Below, in pieces: positions 51,086-60,169 of a stretch of DNA of 64,000 bases. Source of the DNA: Salinivenus sp. (GTDB taxonomy: Bacteria; Bacteroidota; Rhodothermia; Rhodothermales; Salinibacteraceae). A model generated the notes under the pieces. That model worked only from the letters and a program-made list of their open reading frames with translations, searched no databases and was not told the origin of the DNA. Within the stretch, counting starts at the first letter, position 1, and every line of letters starts with the position of its first letter. The stretch spans positions 1-64,000 of the forward strand of contig JAHENZ010000222.1 of assembly GCA_018609755.1 (NCBI GenBank). Direction: 5' to 3'. The translations under genes and the position numbers were made by a program.

Positions 51086-51445
51086 TCGTGATTGGGTTGG
51101 GGTACGAGCGGAATTCCGTATAAGATAGTCGTTCCACACTCGACCCCGAATTGTTCACCTCTCCGAACCCGTCCGAAGTCCAGAAGCTGCGCGATAACGT
51201 GCAGCAGGTGCGCGCTACCGCACAGTCAAGTAACGCGGAATTGCCTTCTGCGTGGCGCTAAAGCAATTTGAAGGCAAGACACAGTAGTTTCGACTTGGGA
51301 TTCGCCGCAATCAACGCCAGGGGACTGACATCGGAAGGGCCATATGTCTTCTTCTGTTCGTGCAGCAGCACTGGTGAACGGACTGATTCGCCCAAAAGTG
51401 GGCGTACATTTTTAGCTAGACACAAAAGCCTCATGGAAAAATCGG
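51086..51445. other. Intergenic region upstream of the metal efflux operon
   Basis: The 360 bp should hold the efflux operon promoter. One hairpin is seen at 51389-51404 (CGCCCA/TGGGCG, followed on plus by TACATTTTT). I see no adjacent metal regulator gene. Confidence 0.5.
51389..51404 (+). terminator. Small terminator-like hairpin
   Basis: CGCCCA pairs with TGGGCG around loop AAAG, and TACATTTTT follows on the plus strand. No plus-strand gene precedes it, so it may end an unseen transcript or end the minus-strand SDR message. Confidence 0.4.
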
Positions 51446-52204
51446 CTAATGGACGTAGCTGCCCGCATTTACGTCGATCGTGGCCCCGGTAGCATGGTCA
51501 GCGTAGCCGCTGGCAAGGAAGACCACGAACGGCGCCACGTCCTCCGGCACCGTCAGGTCGTCGATAGCGAGGTCGCTCGTGGCGTGTGCTTCTCCATACT
51601 CGTCGATGAAGTCCTGTGCCATGTCAGTCCGCACGAAGCCCGGGGCAATCGTGAACGCCTTGACGCCGTCGTCGCCGAAGCCGCGGGCCACCGATCGGGT
51701 GAGGGCTACGAGCCCAGCCTTCGAGGCGGCGTAGGTCATGTAATCCGGCGTGTCTCCCCGGAATGCAGCACGGGACGCAATGCTAATCAGGCGTCCGCCT
51801 CCGTGCTCTCGGAAGTGCGGAAGCGCGTGGCGACACAGCAGCTCCGGCGCCCGCAGGTTTACGTGCATCGTGTCCGTCCAGCTCTCGTGCCAGTCCTCCG
51901 TCTCCGCGTCGAGCGGCGTCGGGACGGCCACCCCGGCGTTCAGCACCAGGGCGTCCACCGGCCCAAATGTGTCCACGACATTTGCGAAGAGCCGATCGGT
52001 GGCCTCGAGATCGGAAAGATCGGCCTGGATCGGCTTCGCCCCGTCTCCGCACTGATCGGCCACCTCCCGTGCCGCCTCTCGACTCTGACCGTAGTGAACC
52101 GCCACGGTGGCCCCGGCGTCCGCAAGAGCGAGGGCCGTAGCGCGTCCTATACCTCGGCTGGCACCGGTGACGAGGATGGTGTGATCGGCGAGCTCCAACT
52201 TCAT
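51446..52204 (-). CDS. Short-chain dehydrogenase/reductase (FabG-like)
   Basis: This 252-residue SDR has the NAD(P) loop LVTGASRGIGRAT, the NAG motif LVLNAGVAVP, catalytic Ser in LISIASRAAF and YxxxK in YMTYAASKAG. The length and C-terminal TGATIDVNAG pattern match FabG-like oxidoreductases. Substrate is unknown; a single SDR outside a fatty-acid cluster need not be the main FabG. ATG 52222 is possible but adds only six residues. Confidence 0.9.
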   Translation of the reverse strand: MKLELADHTILVTGASRGIGRATALALADAGATVAVHYGQSREAAREVADQCGDGAKPIQADLSDLEATDRLFANVVDTFGPVDALVLNAGVAVPTPLDAETEDWHESWTDTMHVNLRAPELLCRHALPHFREHGGGRLISIASRAAFRGDTPDYMTYAASKAGLVALTRSVARGFGDDGVKAFTIAPGFVRTDMAQDFIDEYGEAHATSDLAIDDLTVPEDVAPFVVFLASGYADHATGATIDVNAGSYVH

Positions 52205-52252
52205 GGGCGAAGTGGGATGCATTCGGTGTGCAGAGAGGAAGAAGGAAGATGC

Positions 52253-52313
52253 CTCGTGAAGCGCAAAACGTGATCGGTGAGGTCCCCACGCATTACGTCC
52301 TACGCATCACTGG
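52253..52313. repeat. Heptamer-phased hairpin between the SDR and DUF2914 genes
   Basis: The left arm is CTCGTGA, AGCGCAA, AACGTGA, TCGGTGA. The right arm, read on the minus strand, gives TGCGTAG, GACGTAA, TGCGTGG. The unit is nnCGTGA. The loop is nearly absent. The right arm overlaps the last codons and stop of the DUF2914 gene. Confidence 0.7.
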
Positions 52314-53473
52314 TAGCGCCGCGTCGTGTAGCGCAGCCCCTTCGACGTGTCGGCCTCCACCACGTCGAACCGGATACGCGCAATGGGACGTCGGTCGGGC
52401 GTCTCGACGGTCACGCGCCACTCCCCCGGATGCACGTGTCGTTTGAAGGTCACCCCGCGGTATCCATTGCGCCGCCCGCCGACCACTCGATACCCAATGC
52501 GGTCGGTGTCGACCCAGGTGTCTCGCTTGGCGTCGTAGTATTGCCAGTGGTGGTAAATTTTGGTCTCGAGGTTCGTCGGGGCAAAGATGGCGGCGAAACA
52601 GTGAACCGTATCGCCGGGAGCGTAGTGAAACGGATCATCGTCGGCCTTCCACGGCTGGTACCAGGCCGGCTCTTCGTATTGGAGCACGAACGCCCCATTC
52701 TCACGTTCTACGTCGTGGTACACCCCTCCCTCCTTCATCGCGAGGGGCACTGGGGGGATCCAGTGATTCACGTAGAAGAGAACGACCAGTCCCAGCAACG
52801 CCAGCACCGTGCCCACTGCTCCACTGAAGGCCCACGACGTCTCAAAAACGTCGTGCCTGTCAAGGTACATAATGAGGCTGATGACGAGTCCCGCACTCAG
52901 GAACCCACTGGTGAGGAAGACCCCGAAGCCCATTTTCCCCAGAACCGTGGGGATGAAGAAGGTGAAGTAGCAAAACACCGCCAGGAAGTAGACACCGAGA
53001 AGCAGGTAGGAACTCAGGACGCGGCTCCAGAGAATCTCGTTTGCCACGAGCAAAACGACCAGCACGAGTAGGAAGAGGGACGCCGTGCTAAACGAGGCAC
53101 TGCGTGTGTAATAAATCACGTAGGCACTGAAGAGCCCGCCTGAAAGAAACTGGATGGCCCCGGGCGCCCAATGGCTCAGCTTTTGCAGCGGACGCGGAAG
53201 GGGCCGGTCGTTGCGAGCGAGAGTGACCAGCACGACGAAGCCGCCGAGCAACACGAGGTAGCTCCCCAGAATGAGGTTGTCCAGCAGGGCGTCAATGCGC
53301 TGGAGCGTGAGGGCATCCCAGGTCACCCCTCCCAGGAAAAGACTGGGCGGTACGGCGTGCTCGTGGCGATGCAGAAAGCGCCGTGCCCACCGGTAGCGAC
53401 GATTGTGCTCCAACGCGTTCAGGAGCGATCCAAGCCATCCCGTGAGGCGAGTCGTCCAAGCCACAATGCTCAT
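52307..53473 (-). CDS. DUF2914-type membrane protein
   Basis: This 388-residue protein has about eight hydrophobic helices (residues 65-255, for example LILGSYLVLLGGFVVLVTLA and LLLGVYFLAVFCYFTFFIP). A C-terminal soluble domain follows with KIYHHWQYYDAKRDTWVDTD and RVVGGRRNGYRGVTFKRHV, a pattern I recognise as DUF2914. The soluble domain probably faces outside and may bind a small molecule, but no function is known. Flanked on both sides by heptamer hairpins of the nnCGTGA class. Confidence 0.72.
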   Translation of the reverse strand: MSIVAWTTRLTGWLGSLLNALEHNRRYRWARRFLHRHEHAVPPSLFLGGVTWDALTLQRIDALLDNLILGSYLVLLGGFVVLVTLARNDRPLPRPLQKLSHWAPGAIQFLSGGLFSAYVIYYTRSASFSTASLFLLVLVVLLVANEILWSRVLSSYLLLGVYFLAVFCYFTFFIPTVLGKMGFGVFLTSGFLSAGLVISLIMYLDRHDVFETSWAFSGAVGTVLALLGLVVLFYVNHWIPPVPLAMKEGGVYHDVERENGAFVLQYEEPAWYQPWKADDDPFHYAPGDTVHCFAAIFAPTNLETKIYHHWQYYDAKRDTWVDTDRIGYRVVGGRRNGYRGVTFKRHVHPGEWRVTVETPDRRPIARIRFDVVEADTSKGLRYTTRRYQ

Positions 53474-53482
53474 TGAAACGAT

Positions 53483-53558
53483 GCGTGATGCGTCGTGAGT
53501 GAAGCGTGAAGAGAACCATCCCCAGAAGATGGGTCTCACGCATCACGAGTCACGATTC
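53483..53558. repeat. Heptamer-phased hairpin upstream of the DUF2914 gene
   Basis: The left arm (53483-53510) is GCGTGAT, GCGTCGT, GAGTGAA, GCGTGAA. The right arm (53534-53558), read on the minus strand, is TCGTGAC, TCGTGAT, GCGTGAG. An inner stem CCATC/GATGG extends the fold. The unit is the GCGTGAn class seen at 52253-52313 on the other side of the same gene. Confidence 0.72.
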
Positions 53559-54132
53559 AGGATCCAGGCGACGGGAGATCCGGCTTTTTGACGCCTACGG
53601 CGTTGGTGTCGGGCGTCGGCTTGTCCTCCTGCGGACGGCGCCAAAGAGGGACGGACGAGCACGGCTCCCCGTACATCAGTTTTCGCGCGACAGCTTGCAG
53701 CTTCTGCGTGGCCCGCAGGTACGCCATCTCCGGCACGACCTCGCTCCCGCAGCCCTTGACTACGACCGGGCGATCCTCATAGGCCGACCAGTCCACGGTA
53801 TTGAGCGCCTCCACGTAGTATTCGCGCCGCAGGTCTTCCTCTCGGCCGAGCGTGGTGGAGGCGGACACCTCCTTCAGTTTTGAGGCGATGAGCATGTAGC
53901 CCCAGGTGGGGATGATGGCATCCGTCGAGCAATAGAGCGCCACGTGCTCATCGTCGTACTGGGACCAGTCATGCTCGTCTACCTCCTCCCGGAACGGCTT
54001 CTCCTTCAACATGAGCCCCTCCACCAGAAAGGTGCTGATGTCGAGCTCCGTGACGGGCCGCTCGTCCCAGAGATCCGCTAGGTTGAAAACCTGAATCTCG
54101 CTGTCGGCGACACTATTCTCGATGGGCTCCAT
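53557..54132 (-). CDS. DUF2480 family protein
   Basis: This 191-residue cytoplasmic acidic protein has VADSEIQVFNLADLWDER, FLVEGLMLKEKPFREEV, then VALYCSTDAIIPTWGYMLIASKL and VVVKGCGSEVVPEMAYL. This pattern belongs to the DUF2480 proteins widely conserved in Bacteroidota, without known function. Residues PTWGYML and VVVKGCGS are the most conserved-looking. ATG 54132 is chosen; the long upstream frame to 54747 is antisense to the esterase gene. Confidence 0.75.
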   Translation of the reverse strand: MEPIENSVADSEIQVFNLADLWDERPVTELDISTFLVEGLMLKEKPFREEVDEHDWSQYDDEHVALYCSTDAIIPTWGYMLIASKLKEVSASTTLGREEDLRREYYVEALNTVDWSAYEDRPVVVKGCGSEVVPEMAYLRATQKLQAVARKLMYGEPCSSVPLWRRPQEDKPTPDTNAVGVKKPDLPSPGS

Positions 54133-54291
54133 GATCGGCACGTGGGGGCTGTGAAAAGGACCACTGATCGATGTGCTGAACCAGTACAGTGAGAGGTGGG
54201 TTTCCCAGTCCCGCTGAATGCTCCGAGCTTTGCCAAAAACGAGTCTCCAGGCACGTTTTTTCACGTCTCTGCCCAATTCTCTTCCAGGCAA

Positions 54292-54954
54292 ATGGCCCGA
54301 CCAGCCTCCCTCTCCCTCACGTCCCTCCGAGTGCCCCGCACGGCCCGCGTGGCCACCCTCGGCTCGCCGGACGCGGCATCCGAATGGTGGATCGTGCTCC
54401 ACGGCTACGGCCAGTTGGCGGCCGACTTCATCGAACCGTTCGAGGCCGTCGCCACGTCGGATCGGTGCATCGTGGCCCCAGAGGCCCTCTCCCGATTCTA
54501 CGTCGACGGCCTCGACACGCACGAGACGGTCGGCGCCTCCTGGATGACCCGGGACGCTCGTGAGGACGAAATTCAAGACTACCTCCGGTACCTCGACCGC
54601 GTCGTCGAGCACCTCCGTCCCCCCGGAGCCGCGCCGACAATTCGCGTGCTCGGCTTCTCCCAGGGCGCCGCCACCGCCAGCCGATGGGCCCTGCACGGCG
54701 ACACGACGGTCGACCGTCTCGTACTCTGGGGCGGTGCACTCGCCCACGACCTCGACCTAGAGGCACATGCCGCTCTCCTTCGACAGATGGATCTGACGCT
54801 GGTACTGGGAACGGACGATCCGTACGTGACGGACGAGCACCGATCCGTCGTGCGCGCTCAACTCGCCCGGCACAACATTCCCGCCACCGTCCACACATTC
54901 GAGGGCGGCCATCACCTGAACCGTGAGATGCTGGTGACCCTCATTGGGAAATGA
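54292..54954 (+). CDS. Alpha/beta hydrolase (carboxylesterase/phospholipase family)
   Basis: This 220-residue hydrolase has IVLHGYGQLAADFIEPF with the oxyanion loop, nucleophile elbow GFSQGAATA, Asp in LVLGTDDPYVTDE and His in FEGGHHLNREM. This matches the YpfH/carboxylesterase type of small esterase. It acts in the cytoplasm; the substrate is unknown. ATG 54292 gives the family length; the frame is open to 54196. It converges on the sulP pair. Confidence 0.85.
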   Translation: MARPASLSLTSLRVPRTARVATLGSPDAASEWWIVLHGYGQLAADFIEPFEAVATSDRCIVAPEALSRFYVDGLDTHETVGASWMTRDAREDEIQDYLRYLDRVVEHLRPPGAAPTIRVLGFSQGAATASRWALHGDTTVDRLVLWGGALAHDLDLEAHAALLRQMDLTLVLGTDDPYVTDEHRSVVRAQLARHNIPATVHTFEGGHHLNREMLVTLIGK

Positions 54955-55000
54955 AGCTCGCTCCCCCTGCCCCACGCTCTCCACTCCCACGCGCCCACGC

Positions 55001-56779
55001 TCACGAAGCCGCCGGCGTGGCTTCTTTCTTCTCCGGCTCCGTCGTCGAAAAGTAGCGCTCCACTCGATCCCCGTCGTCCTGGGCATCCCACCGTTCCAAC
55101 ACGTCCACCACCGCTTCGTGCGGATCGAGGTGAAAGTGGTCCTCTCCCAGCAGCCCGTAGAGCCCCGAGCGCCGCACCACCTCGCGCACCGGCCCAATGA
55201 GCCCAGTAATGTGCAGCTCAATGCCCATCTCTTCTAGCGACTCGATCACCGAAAAGAGCGCTTCGATGGCCGTCGTGTCCAGGTCGTTTATGCTACTGCC
55301 GTCTACCACCACGACCTCCACCTTGCGCCCCTCCCGCTCACTCTTCTCCAGGATAAAGTCTTTGAAGTATTCGGCATTGGCAAACGAGAAGGAGGCATCC
55401 ACGCGCAGCACCATGATGTCCTTCAGGCGGACGGCCTGTTCGAAGCGGTCGAGATCGCGGAAGAGCCGTGTGCCGGGCACGTGACCCAGCTCCGCCACGT
55501 TGGGCCGGCTGATCCGGAAGAGCACCGCCACCACCGACGCCCCAATGCCGAGCAGAATGCCTTCCTGCAGGCCAATGAAGAGAATGCAGAATGCCGTAAA
55601 GAGCGCAATGTACCCGTCGCGGCGCCGGGCGCGGAACAGATTTCTGAGCTCGTGGAAGTCGATGAGGCCCAGCCCTGCGACGATGATGATGGCCGCGAGG
55701 GCCGGCACGGGCAGGTAGTAGAAGAGCGGCGTCAGAAACAGGAGCGTCAGGGCAATGACCATCGCCGCAAACACATTCGCCAGCGGGGTCTTGGCCCCGG
55801 CCTGGTCGTTCACTGCGGAGCGGGAAAAACTGCCGGACGTCGGAATGCTCTGGAAGAGACTGCCGAGGAAGTTGCTCACCCCCACCCCTACGAGCTCCCG
55901 ATTCGCATCGATGGTGTAGCCGTGCCGCGCGGCAAAAACGCGGCCCAGCGAAACGTTCTTCATAAACTGCACGAGTGCCAGCGTGATCGCGACCGGCAAG
56001 AGCGCGTCGAGGTCCGAAACGCTCGACGCCCACACCTCCGGCCTCGGCAGGCCGGTCGGGATCGAACCGATAATTTCCACCCCGTACTCGTCAAGCCTGA
56101 AGAACCAGCTGGCCAGCGTGGACCCCACGACCACCACCAGGGCCTCCGGCACCAGGGGCATCCAGCGCGGCAGGACCAGCAGGAAAACGATACAGATACT
56201 TCCGACGCCGAGGGTTAGAAGGTGCGTGTTCATCACGTTCTGCACCGCTTCCTGCAGCAGCACGTGCACGTACTGCGAGCGGCCCAACTCCATCCCCAGC
56301 AGGTTGCCGAGCTGGCTCGTGCTAATGATGAGGGCCGCCGCCGCAGTCAGTCCCGCGATGACGGGCCGCGAGAGCAGGTTCGCCACGAACCCGAGCTGCA
56401 TCATCCCCATGGCCATCTGCATGAGCCCGACCATGGCCGTTAGCAGAATGGCGAGGGACACGTACCGCTCCGTGCCGACCTGCGCGAGCGCCCCGATCCC
56501 CGCCCCCACAATCAGCATGTCGATGGCAACAGGCCCAAGCGCCATGTGCCGAGAGCTCCCAAAGAGAGGATACATCAGCAGCGGCACGAGCCCGGCGTAC
56601 AGCCCGTAAATGGGCGGCATCCCGGCAATCACGGCGTAGGCCATGCTCTGGGGAATGAGCATTACGCCGACGGTGAGCCCCGCCAGGGCATCGGCCCGCA
56701 GCGTTTCACCCGTGTAGTAGGGCACCCACTCTGCGATGTAAAACGCATTCCGAAGAGTTGCCCACACTCGTTGCCACAT
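55001..56779 (-). CDS. SulP-family anion permease with STAS domain (copy 1)
   Basis: This 592-residue permease has about twelve helices beginning LAGLTVGVMLIPQSMAYAVIAGMPPIYGLYAGLVPLL (read in parts), with GPVAIDMLIVGAGIGALA and FLGSLFQSIPTSGSFSRSAVNDQAG. A cytoplasmic STAS domain (about residues 435-570) follows, with VDGSSINDLDTTAIEAL. SulP proteins take up sulfate, bicarbonate or other anions; the anion is unknown. It is the second of two tandem paralogues of equal length, 145 bp apart. ATG 56779 is preferred; the frame extends to 56803. Confidence 0.92.
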   Translation of the reverse strand: MWQRVWATLRNAFYIAEWVPYYTGETLRADALAGLTVGVMLIPQSMAYAVIAGMPPIYGLYAGLVPLLMYPLFGSSRHMALGPVAIDMLIVGAGIGALAQVGTERYVSLAILLTAMVGLMQMAMGMMQLGFVANLLSRPVIAGLTAAAALIISTSQLGNLLGMELGRSQYVHVLLQEAVQNVMNTHLLTLGVGSICIVFLLVLPRWMPLVPEALVVVVGSTLASWFFRLDEYGVEIIGSIPTGLPRPEVWASSVSDLDALLPVAITLALVQFMKNVSLGRVFAARHGYTIDANRELVGVGVSNFLGSLFQSIPTSGSFSRSAVNDQAGAKTPLANVFAAMVIALTLLFLTPLFYYLPVPALAAIIIVAGLGLIDFHELRNLFRARRRDGYIALFTAFCILFIGLQEGILLGIGASVVAVLFRISRPNVAELGHVPGTRLFRDLDRFEQAVRLKDIMVLRVDASFSFANAEYFKDFILEKSEREGRKVEVVVVDGSSINDLDTTAIEALFSVIESLEEMGIELHITGLIGPVREVVRRSGLYGLLGEDHFHLDPHEAVVDVLERWDAQDDGDRVERYFSTTEPEKKEATPAAS

Positions 56780-56924
56780 AGAATCGTGGGAGCCAGAAAC
56801 CAAAAATCGGGAGACTGTCGGAAAAGGAGGGGCGGACGCAATCGTCCGGAATTCCCCATCCCATGCCTCTCATACTGAAACGAGCCGTAGACTTTTCGTA
56901 CTCGTTCTACAGGCCGGTGGAGCA

Positions 56925-58703
56925 TTACGATGCTGCCGGAGTAGATTCCTTCTTCTCTGGTTCCGCCGAAGAAAAATAGCGCTCCACTCGATCCTCGTCG
57001 TCCTGGTCATCCCACCGCTCCAGGACGCGAACGATGGCCTCATGTGTGTCGAGATGAAAGTGATCTTCTCCCAACAGCCCGTAGAGCCCCGAACGCCGGA
57101 CGACCTCGCGCACCGGCCCAATGAGCCCCGTGATGTGCAACTCAATGCCCATCTCTTCCAGGGACTCGATCACTGAAAAGAGCGCTTCGATGGCCGTCGT
57201 GTCCAGGTCGTTGATGCTGCTGCCGTCAACCACCACGACCTCCACGTTACGCCCCTCCCGCTCACTCTTCTCTAAAATGAAGTCTTTGAAGTACTCAGCA
57301 TTGGCAAACGAGAAGGAGGCGTCCACCCGTAGCACCATGATGTCCTTCAGGCGGACGGCCTGTTCGAAGCGATCGAGATCGCGGAAGCGCCGCGTGCCCG
57401 GGACGTGCCCAAGCTCCGCCACGTTGGGCCGACTGATGCGGAAAAGCACGACAATCACCGATGCTCCAATGCCAAGCAAAATGCCCTCCTGCAACCCGAC
57501 AAAGAGAATGACAAACGCAGTGAAAAGAGCAATGGAGCCATCCCGTCGCCGGGTCTTGAAGAGAGCACGCAGCTCCCGTAGGTCAATGAGGCCGATGCCC
57601 GCCACGACGATGATGGCGGCCAGGGCCGGAACCGGAAGGTAGTAGAAGAGCGGTGTCAGGAAGAGCAGCGTCAGTCCAATGACGGCTGCCGCAAACACGT
57701 TCGCCAGGGGGCTTCGGGCTCCAGACTGGTCGTTGACGGCTGAGCGCGAGAAGCTCCCGGATGCCGGAATGCCCTGAAAAAGACTGCCCAAGAAGTTGCC
57801 AGCCCCCACGCCCACGAGCTCCCGGTTGGCATCGATGGTGTAGCCATGCCGGGTGGCAAAGACGCGGCCCAGCGATACGCTGTTCATGAATTGCACGAGC
57901 GCCAGCGTGACGGCCGTGGGGAGAAGGGTATTCAGGTCCGAAAAACTAACAGCCCAAAACTCGGGGGTTGGAAGGCCATCCGGAATATCCCCCACGACTG
58001 CCACCCCGTACTGATTAAGTTCAAAGAACCAGCTGGCAAGCGTAGCCCCTACGACCACGACCAGCGCTTCCGGGACCAAGGGCATCCAGCGGGGAAACAC
58101 GACGAGTACGCCGATACAGAGCACCCCGATGCCGAGCGTAAGCAGATGCGCATTGCCCAGATTCTGGACGGCGTCGATCAGCATCACGTGCACGTACTGT
58201 GAGCGCCCCAGCTCCACTCCCAGCAGATTGCCGAGCTGGCTCGCACTAATGATGAAGGCCGCCGCCGAGGTGAGCCCGGCAATCACCGGCCGCGAGAGCA
58301 AATTGGCCACAAAGCCGAGCTGCATCACGCCCATCGCCATTTGGATTACGCCCACCATCGCCGTCAGCAAAATGGCGAGGGCCACGTACCGCTCCGTGCC
58401 CCCCTGGGCCAGTGCTCCAATCCCCGCCCCTACGATCAGCATGTCGATGGCGACGGGCCCGAGAGCCAAGTGCCTTGAGCTTCCGAAGAGGGGATACGTA
58501 AGCAGCGGCACGAGCCCGGCGTACAGCCCATAAATGGGCGGCATTCCGGCAATCACGGCGTAGGCCATGCCCTGCGGAATCAGCATGACGCCCACAGTCA
58601 GGCCCGCCAGTGCGTCCGCGCGAAGGGTCCCCGTCGTGTAGTTCGGGAGCCACTCTGTAATGTAGAGTGCGTTTTCCAGCGTTGCCCACACTCGATGCCA
58701 CAT
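56925..58703 (-). CDS. SulP-family anion permease with STAS domain (copy 2)
   Basis: This 592-residue permease is so similar to the gene at 55001-56779 over its full length, including the STAS segment VDGSSINDLDTTAIEAL and the C-terminus, that the pair is a recent tandem duplication. Differences cluster in the SDLNTLLPTAVTLALVQ region and around residues 225-255. The catalytic-like core GIPASGSFSRSAVNDQSG is kept. It may carry a slightly different anion or simply add dosage. Confidence 0.92.
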   Translation of the reverse strand: MWHRVWATLENALYITEWLPNYTTGTLRADALAGLTVGVMLIPQGMAYAVIAGMPPIYGLYAGLVPLLTYPLFGSSRHLALGPVAIDMLIVGAGIGALAQGGTERYVALAILLTAMVGVIQMAMGVMQLGFVANLLSRPVIAGLTSAAAFIISASQLGNLLGVELGRSQYVHVMLIDAVQNLGNAHLLTLGIGVLCIGVLVVFPRWMPLVPEALVVVVGATLASWFFELNQYGVAVVGDIPDGLPTPEFWAVSFSDLNTLLPTAVTLALVQFMNSVSLGRVFATRHGYTIDANRELVGVGAGNFLGSLFQGIPASGSFSRSAVNDQSGARSPLANVFAAAVIGLTLLFLTPLFYYLPVPALAAIIVVAGIGLIDLRELRALFKTRRRDGSIALFTAFVILFVGLQEGILLGIGASVIVVLFRISRPNVAELGHVPGTRRFRDLDRFEQAVRLKDIMVLRVDASFSFANAEYFKDFILEKSEREGRNVEVVVVDGSSINDLDTTAIEALFSVIESLEEMGIELHITGLIGPVREVVRRSGLYGLLGEDHFHLDTHEAIVRVLERWDDQDDEDRVERYFSSAEPEKKESTPAAS

Positions 58704-59255
58704 GGTATTCGACTCGTCAAACGAGCCGGATGCGCGGAAGAACCTCGCCGGTCTTGAGAGGCCGGGGTTCTATCAAGAACCCGTCTCCGCCGGGCGAGGA
58801 GAAGTGCAAATTGTTGAGAAGCGGAAAATCGGCGGATTGCTCGTTGATCCCCCACCCATGTGAAGTGAATGCAAGAAATTCCTCATCGAGCTGAGAAGAC
58901 CGTCTGAGAGCTTTTTCAGCACGTGGATCGGCCCTCAGTAGTGCCCTACACGTGCACCACGTCCCACCCGAGACGCGATTTATATGTAACAACATAGAAT
59001 TTTGGGAGCAAGAATTGAACGTGCTGGAAGCTCCACCAGTCTCTTAGACCTAGTAATCTTGCACAACGTCTCTGGCGGTTTCGAGCGTCGGTCCCCCGAC
59101 GCCACAATCTTCCGCGTTTGCCGGCAGCGGTCGATACCGAGAATCCTCCACACAGGAGATACAGGCAGAAACAGCGTCACGAGATCTGCGATTTCTCGCG
59201 TTTCAGTTGTGCGAACCCACTAGCACTCAGATTCTCACACCAGATCAAACCCCCT
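58704..59255. other. Intergenic region, 552 bp, with dispersed repeat copy B
   Basis: This lies between the divergent sulP2 and ahpD-like genes. Repeat copy B fills 59059-59223, just before the ahpD-like start. No gene or terminator is evident in the rest. Confidence 0.5.
59050..59223 (+). repeat. Dispersed ~165 bp repeat, copy B (upstream of the ahpD-like gene)
   Basis: It matches 31152-31315 (read on minus) over about 165 bp with one single-base gap. Ends are TTGCACAAC (59059-59067) and GTTGTGCGAA (59206-59215), with outer CTAGT/ACTAG (59050-59054 and 59219-59223). It ends 32 bp before the ahpD-like ATG. A hairpin GCGTC/GACGC (loop GGTCCCCC) near 59087-59104 is kept in both copies. Confidence 0.85.
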
Positions 59256-59777
59256 ATGGCTACCACCACCGCCACCAACCACGCCGAACAGGTACACGAG
59301 GCGGCCGAGGAGACGTTCGGCTTCGTGCCCAACCTAATCCCGGAAATGACGAAAGAAAATCCCGCCGTTGGGGATGCGTATCTGAAGGCGCAAACCCTCA
59401 TCGAAGAAAACGGGATTCTTTCTTCCGCAGAGCAGCAGGCCGTCCTGTTGGCCATTTCGACCTACAACGACTGTCACTACTGCACGAAGGCCCACGCGGT
59501 AGCGGGACAACAGGCGGGGCTCGACGCCGACGCCGCTGAATCCCTCCTCGCAGGGGGCTTGCCAGAGAACGAGCGCCTGAAACGTCTCGTGCAGGCCACG
59601 CGCCGGATTCTTGGCAAACGGGGCTGGCTCTCCGACGCCGACGAGGCAGAGTTTGGCGATCTCGGGCTGGGACGTCCGGAGCTCTACGAAATTATCGGCC
59701 TGATCGGCGTGAAGACGATGAGCAATTACATTAATCACATCGCCAAGACGGACGTGGACGAGCCGTTCCAGCAGTAA
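59256..59777 (+). CDS. AhpD-like / carboxymuconolactone-decarboxylase family protein
   Basis: This 173-residue protein has NDCHYCTKAHAVAG, the CxxC...H motif of AhpD-type alkylhydroperoxidases, preceded by ILSSAEQQAVLLAI and followed by a helical bundle. Such proteins reduce peroxides using the cysteine pair, though many paralogues lack a known partner. Start at 59256 gives the family length. The dispersed repeat copy B ends 32 bp upstream and may supply promoter sequence. Confidence 0.85.
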   Translation: MATTTATNHAEQVHEAAEETFGFVPNLIPEMTKENPAVGDAYLKAQTLIEENGILSSAEQQAVLLAISTYNDCHYCTKAHAVAGQQAGLDADAAESLLAGGLPENERLKRLVQATRRILGKRGWLSDADEAEFGDLGLGRPELYEIIGLIGVKTMSNYINHIAKTDVDEPFQQ

Positions 59778-60169
59778 GACTCTACACAACTCGGAAGAAA
59801 CGCACCGAATTAAAGCGACGATTATTCGGTCCGAGACGGTTGACGTCGTAAGAGCCTGGGGTGGACGTAGATATATCGCCAAATAGGCTCTACCGCCACA
59901 CACACACAGAGATCGTGTGCCCTCGACGTGGCAGTCGTCGCTCCTTCCCCCGAACCCGCCTCTTTGACCTAAAAGAGGGGACGACATCAAGTCGTTGCCT
60001 TTTTCTACGAACGCTCCGTTCGGCCGAGGCCTGCTGAAACCCACGTTTCGCCGTCGGCTATCAATCCTCATTCAACTCCTCGGTACCACCGTCCTTCTCG
60101 GATCCGTCTGCTTCTTCCGGCCGTATCTTATGAGGAGCCAGAACGTTACGCGAACCGAGAAGTGCTCTT
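59778..60169. other. Intergenic region before the SLC13 transporter gene
   Basis: The 392 bp hold no gene I can support. An opposing frame through them continues into the ahpD-like gene antisense and has no domain. The promoter of the transporter should lie here. Confidence 0.45.

Noticed and set aside
54961..55005. Possible solitary octamer arm between the esterase and sulP1 genes
   Set aside because: Minus-strand GCGTGGG-like units recur but the phase is irregular and no partner arm is seen.
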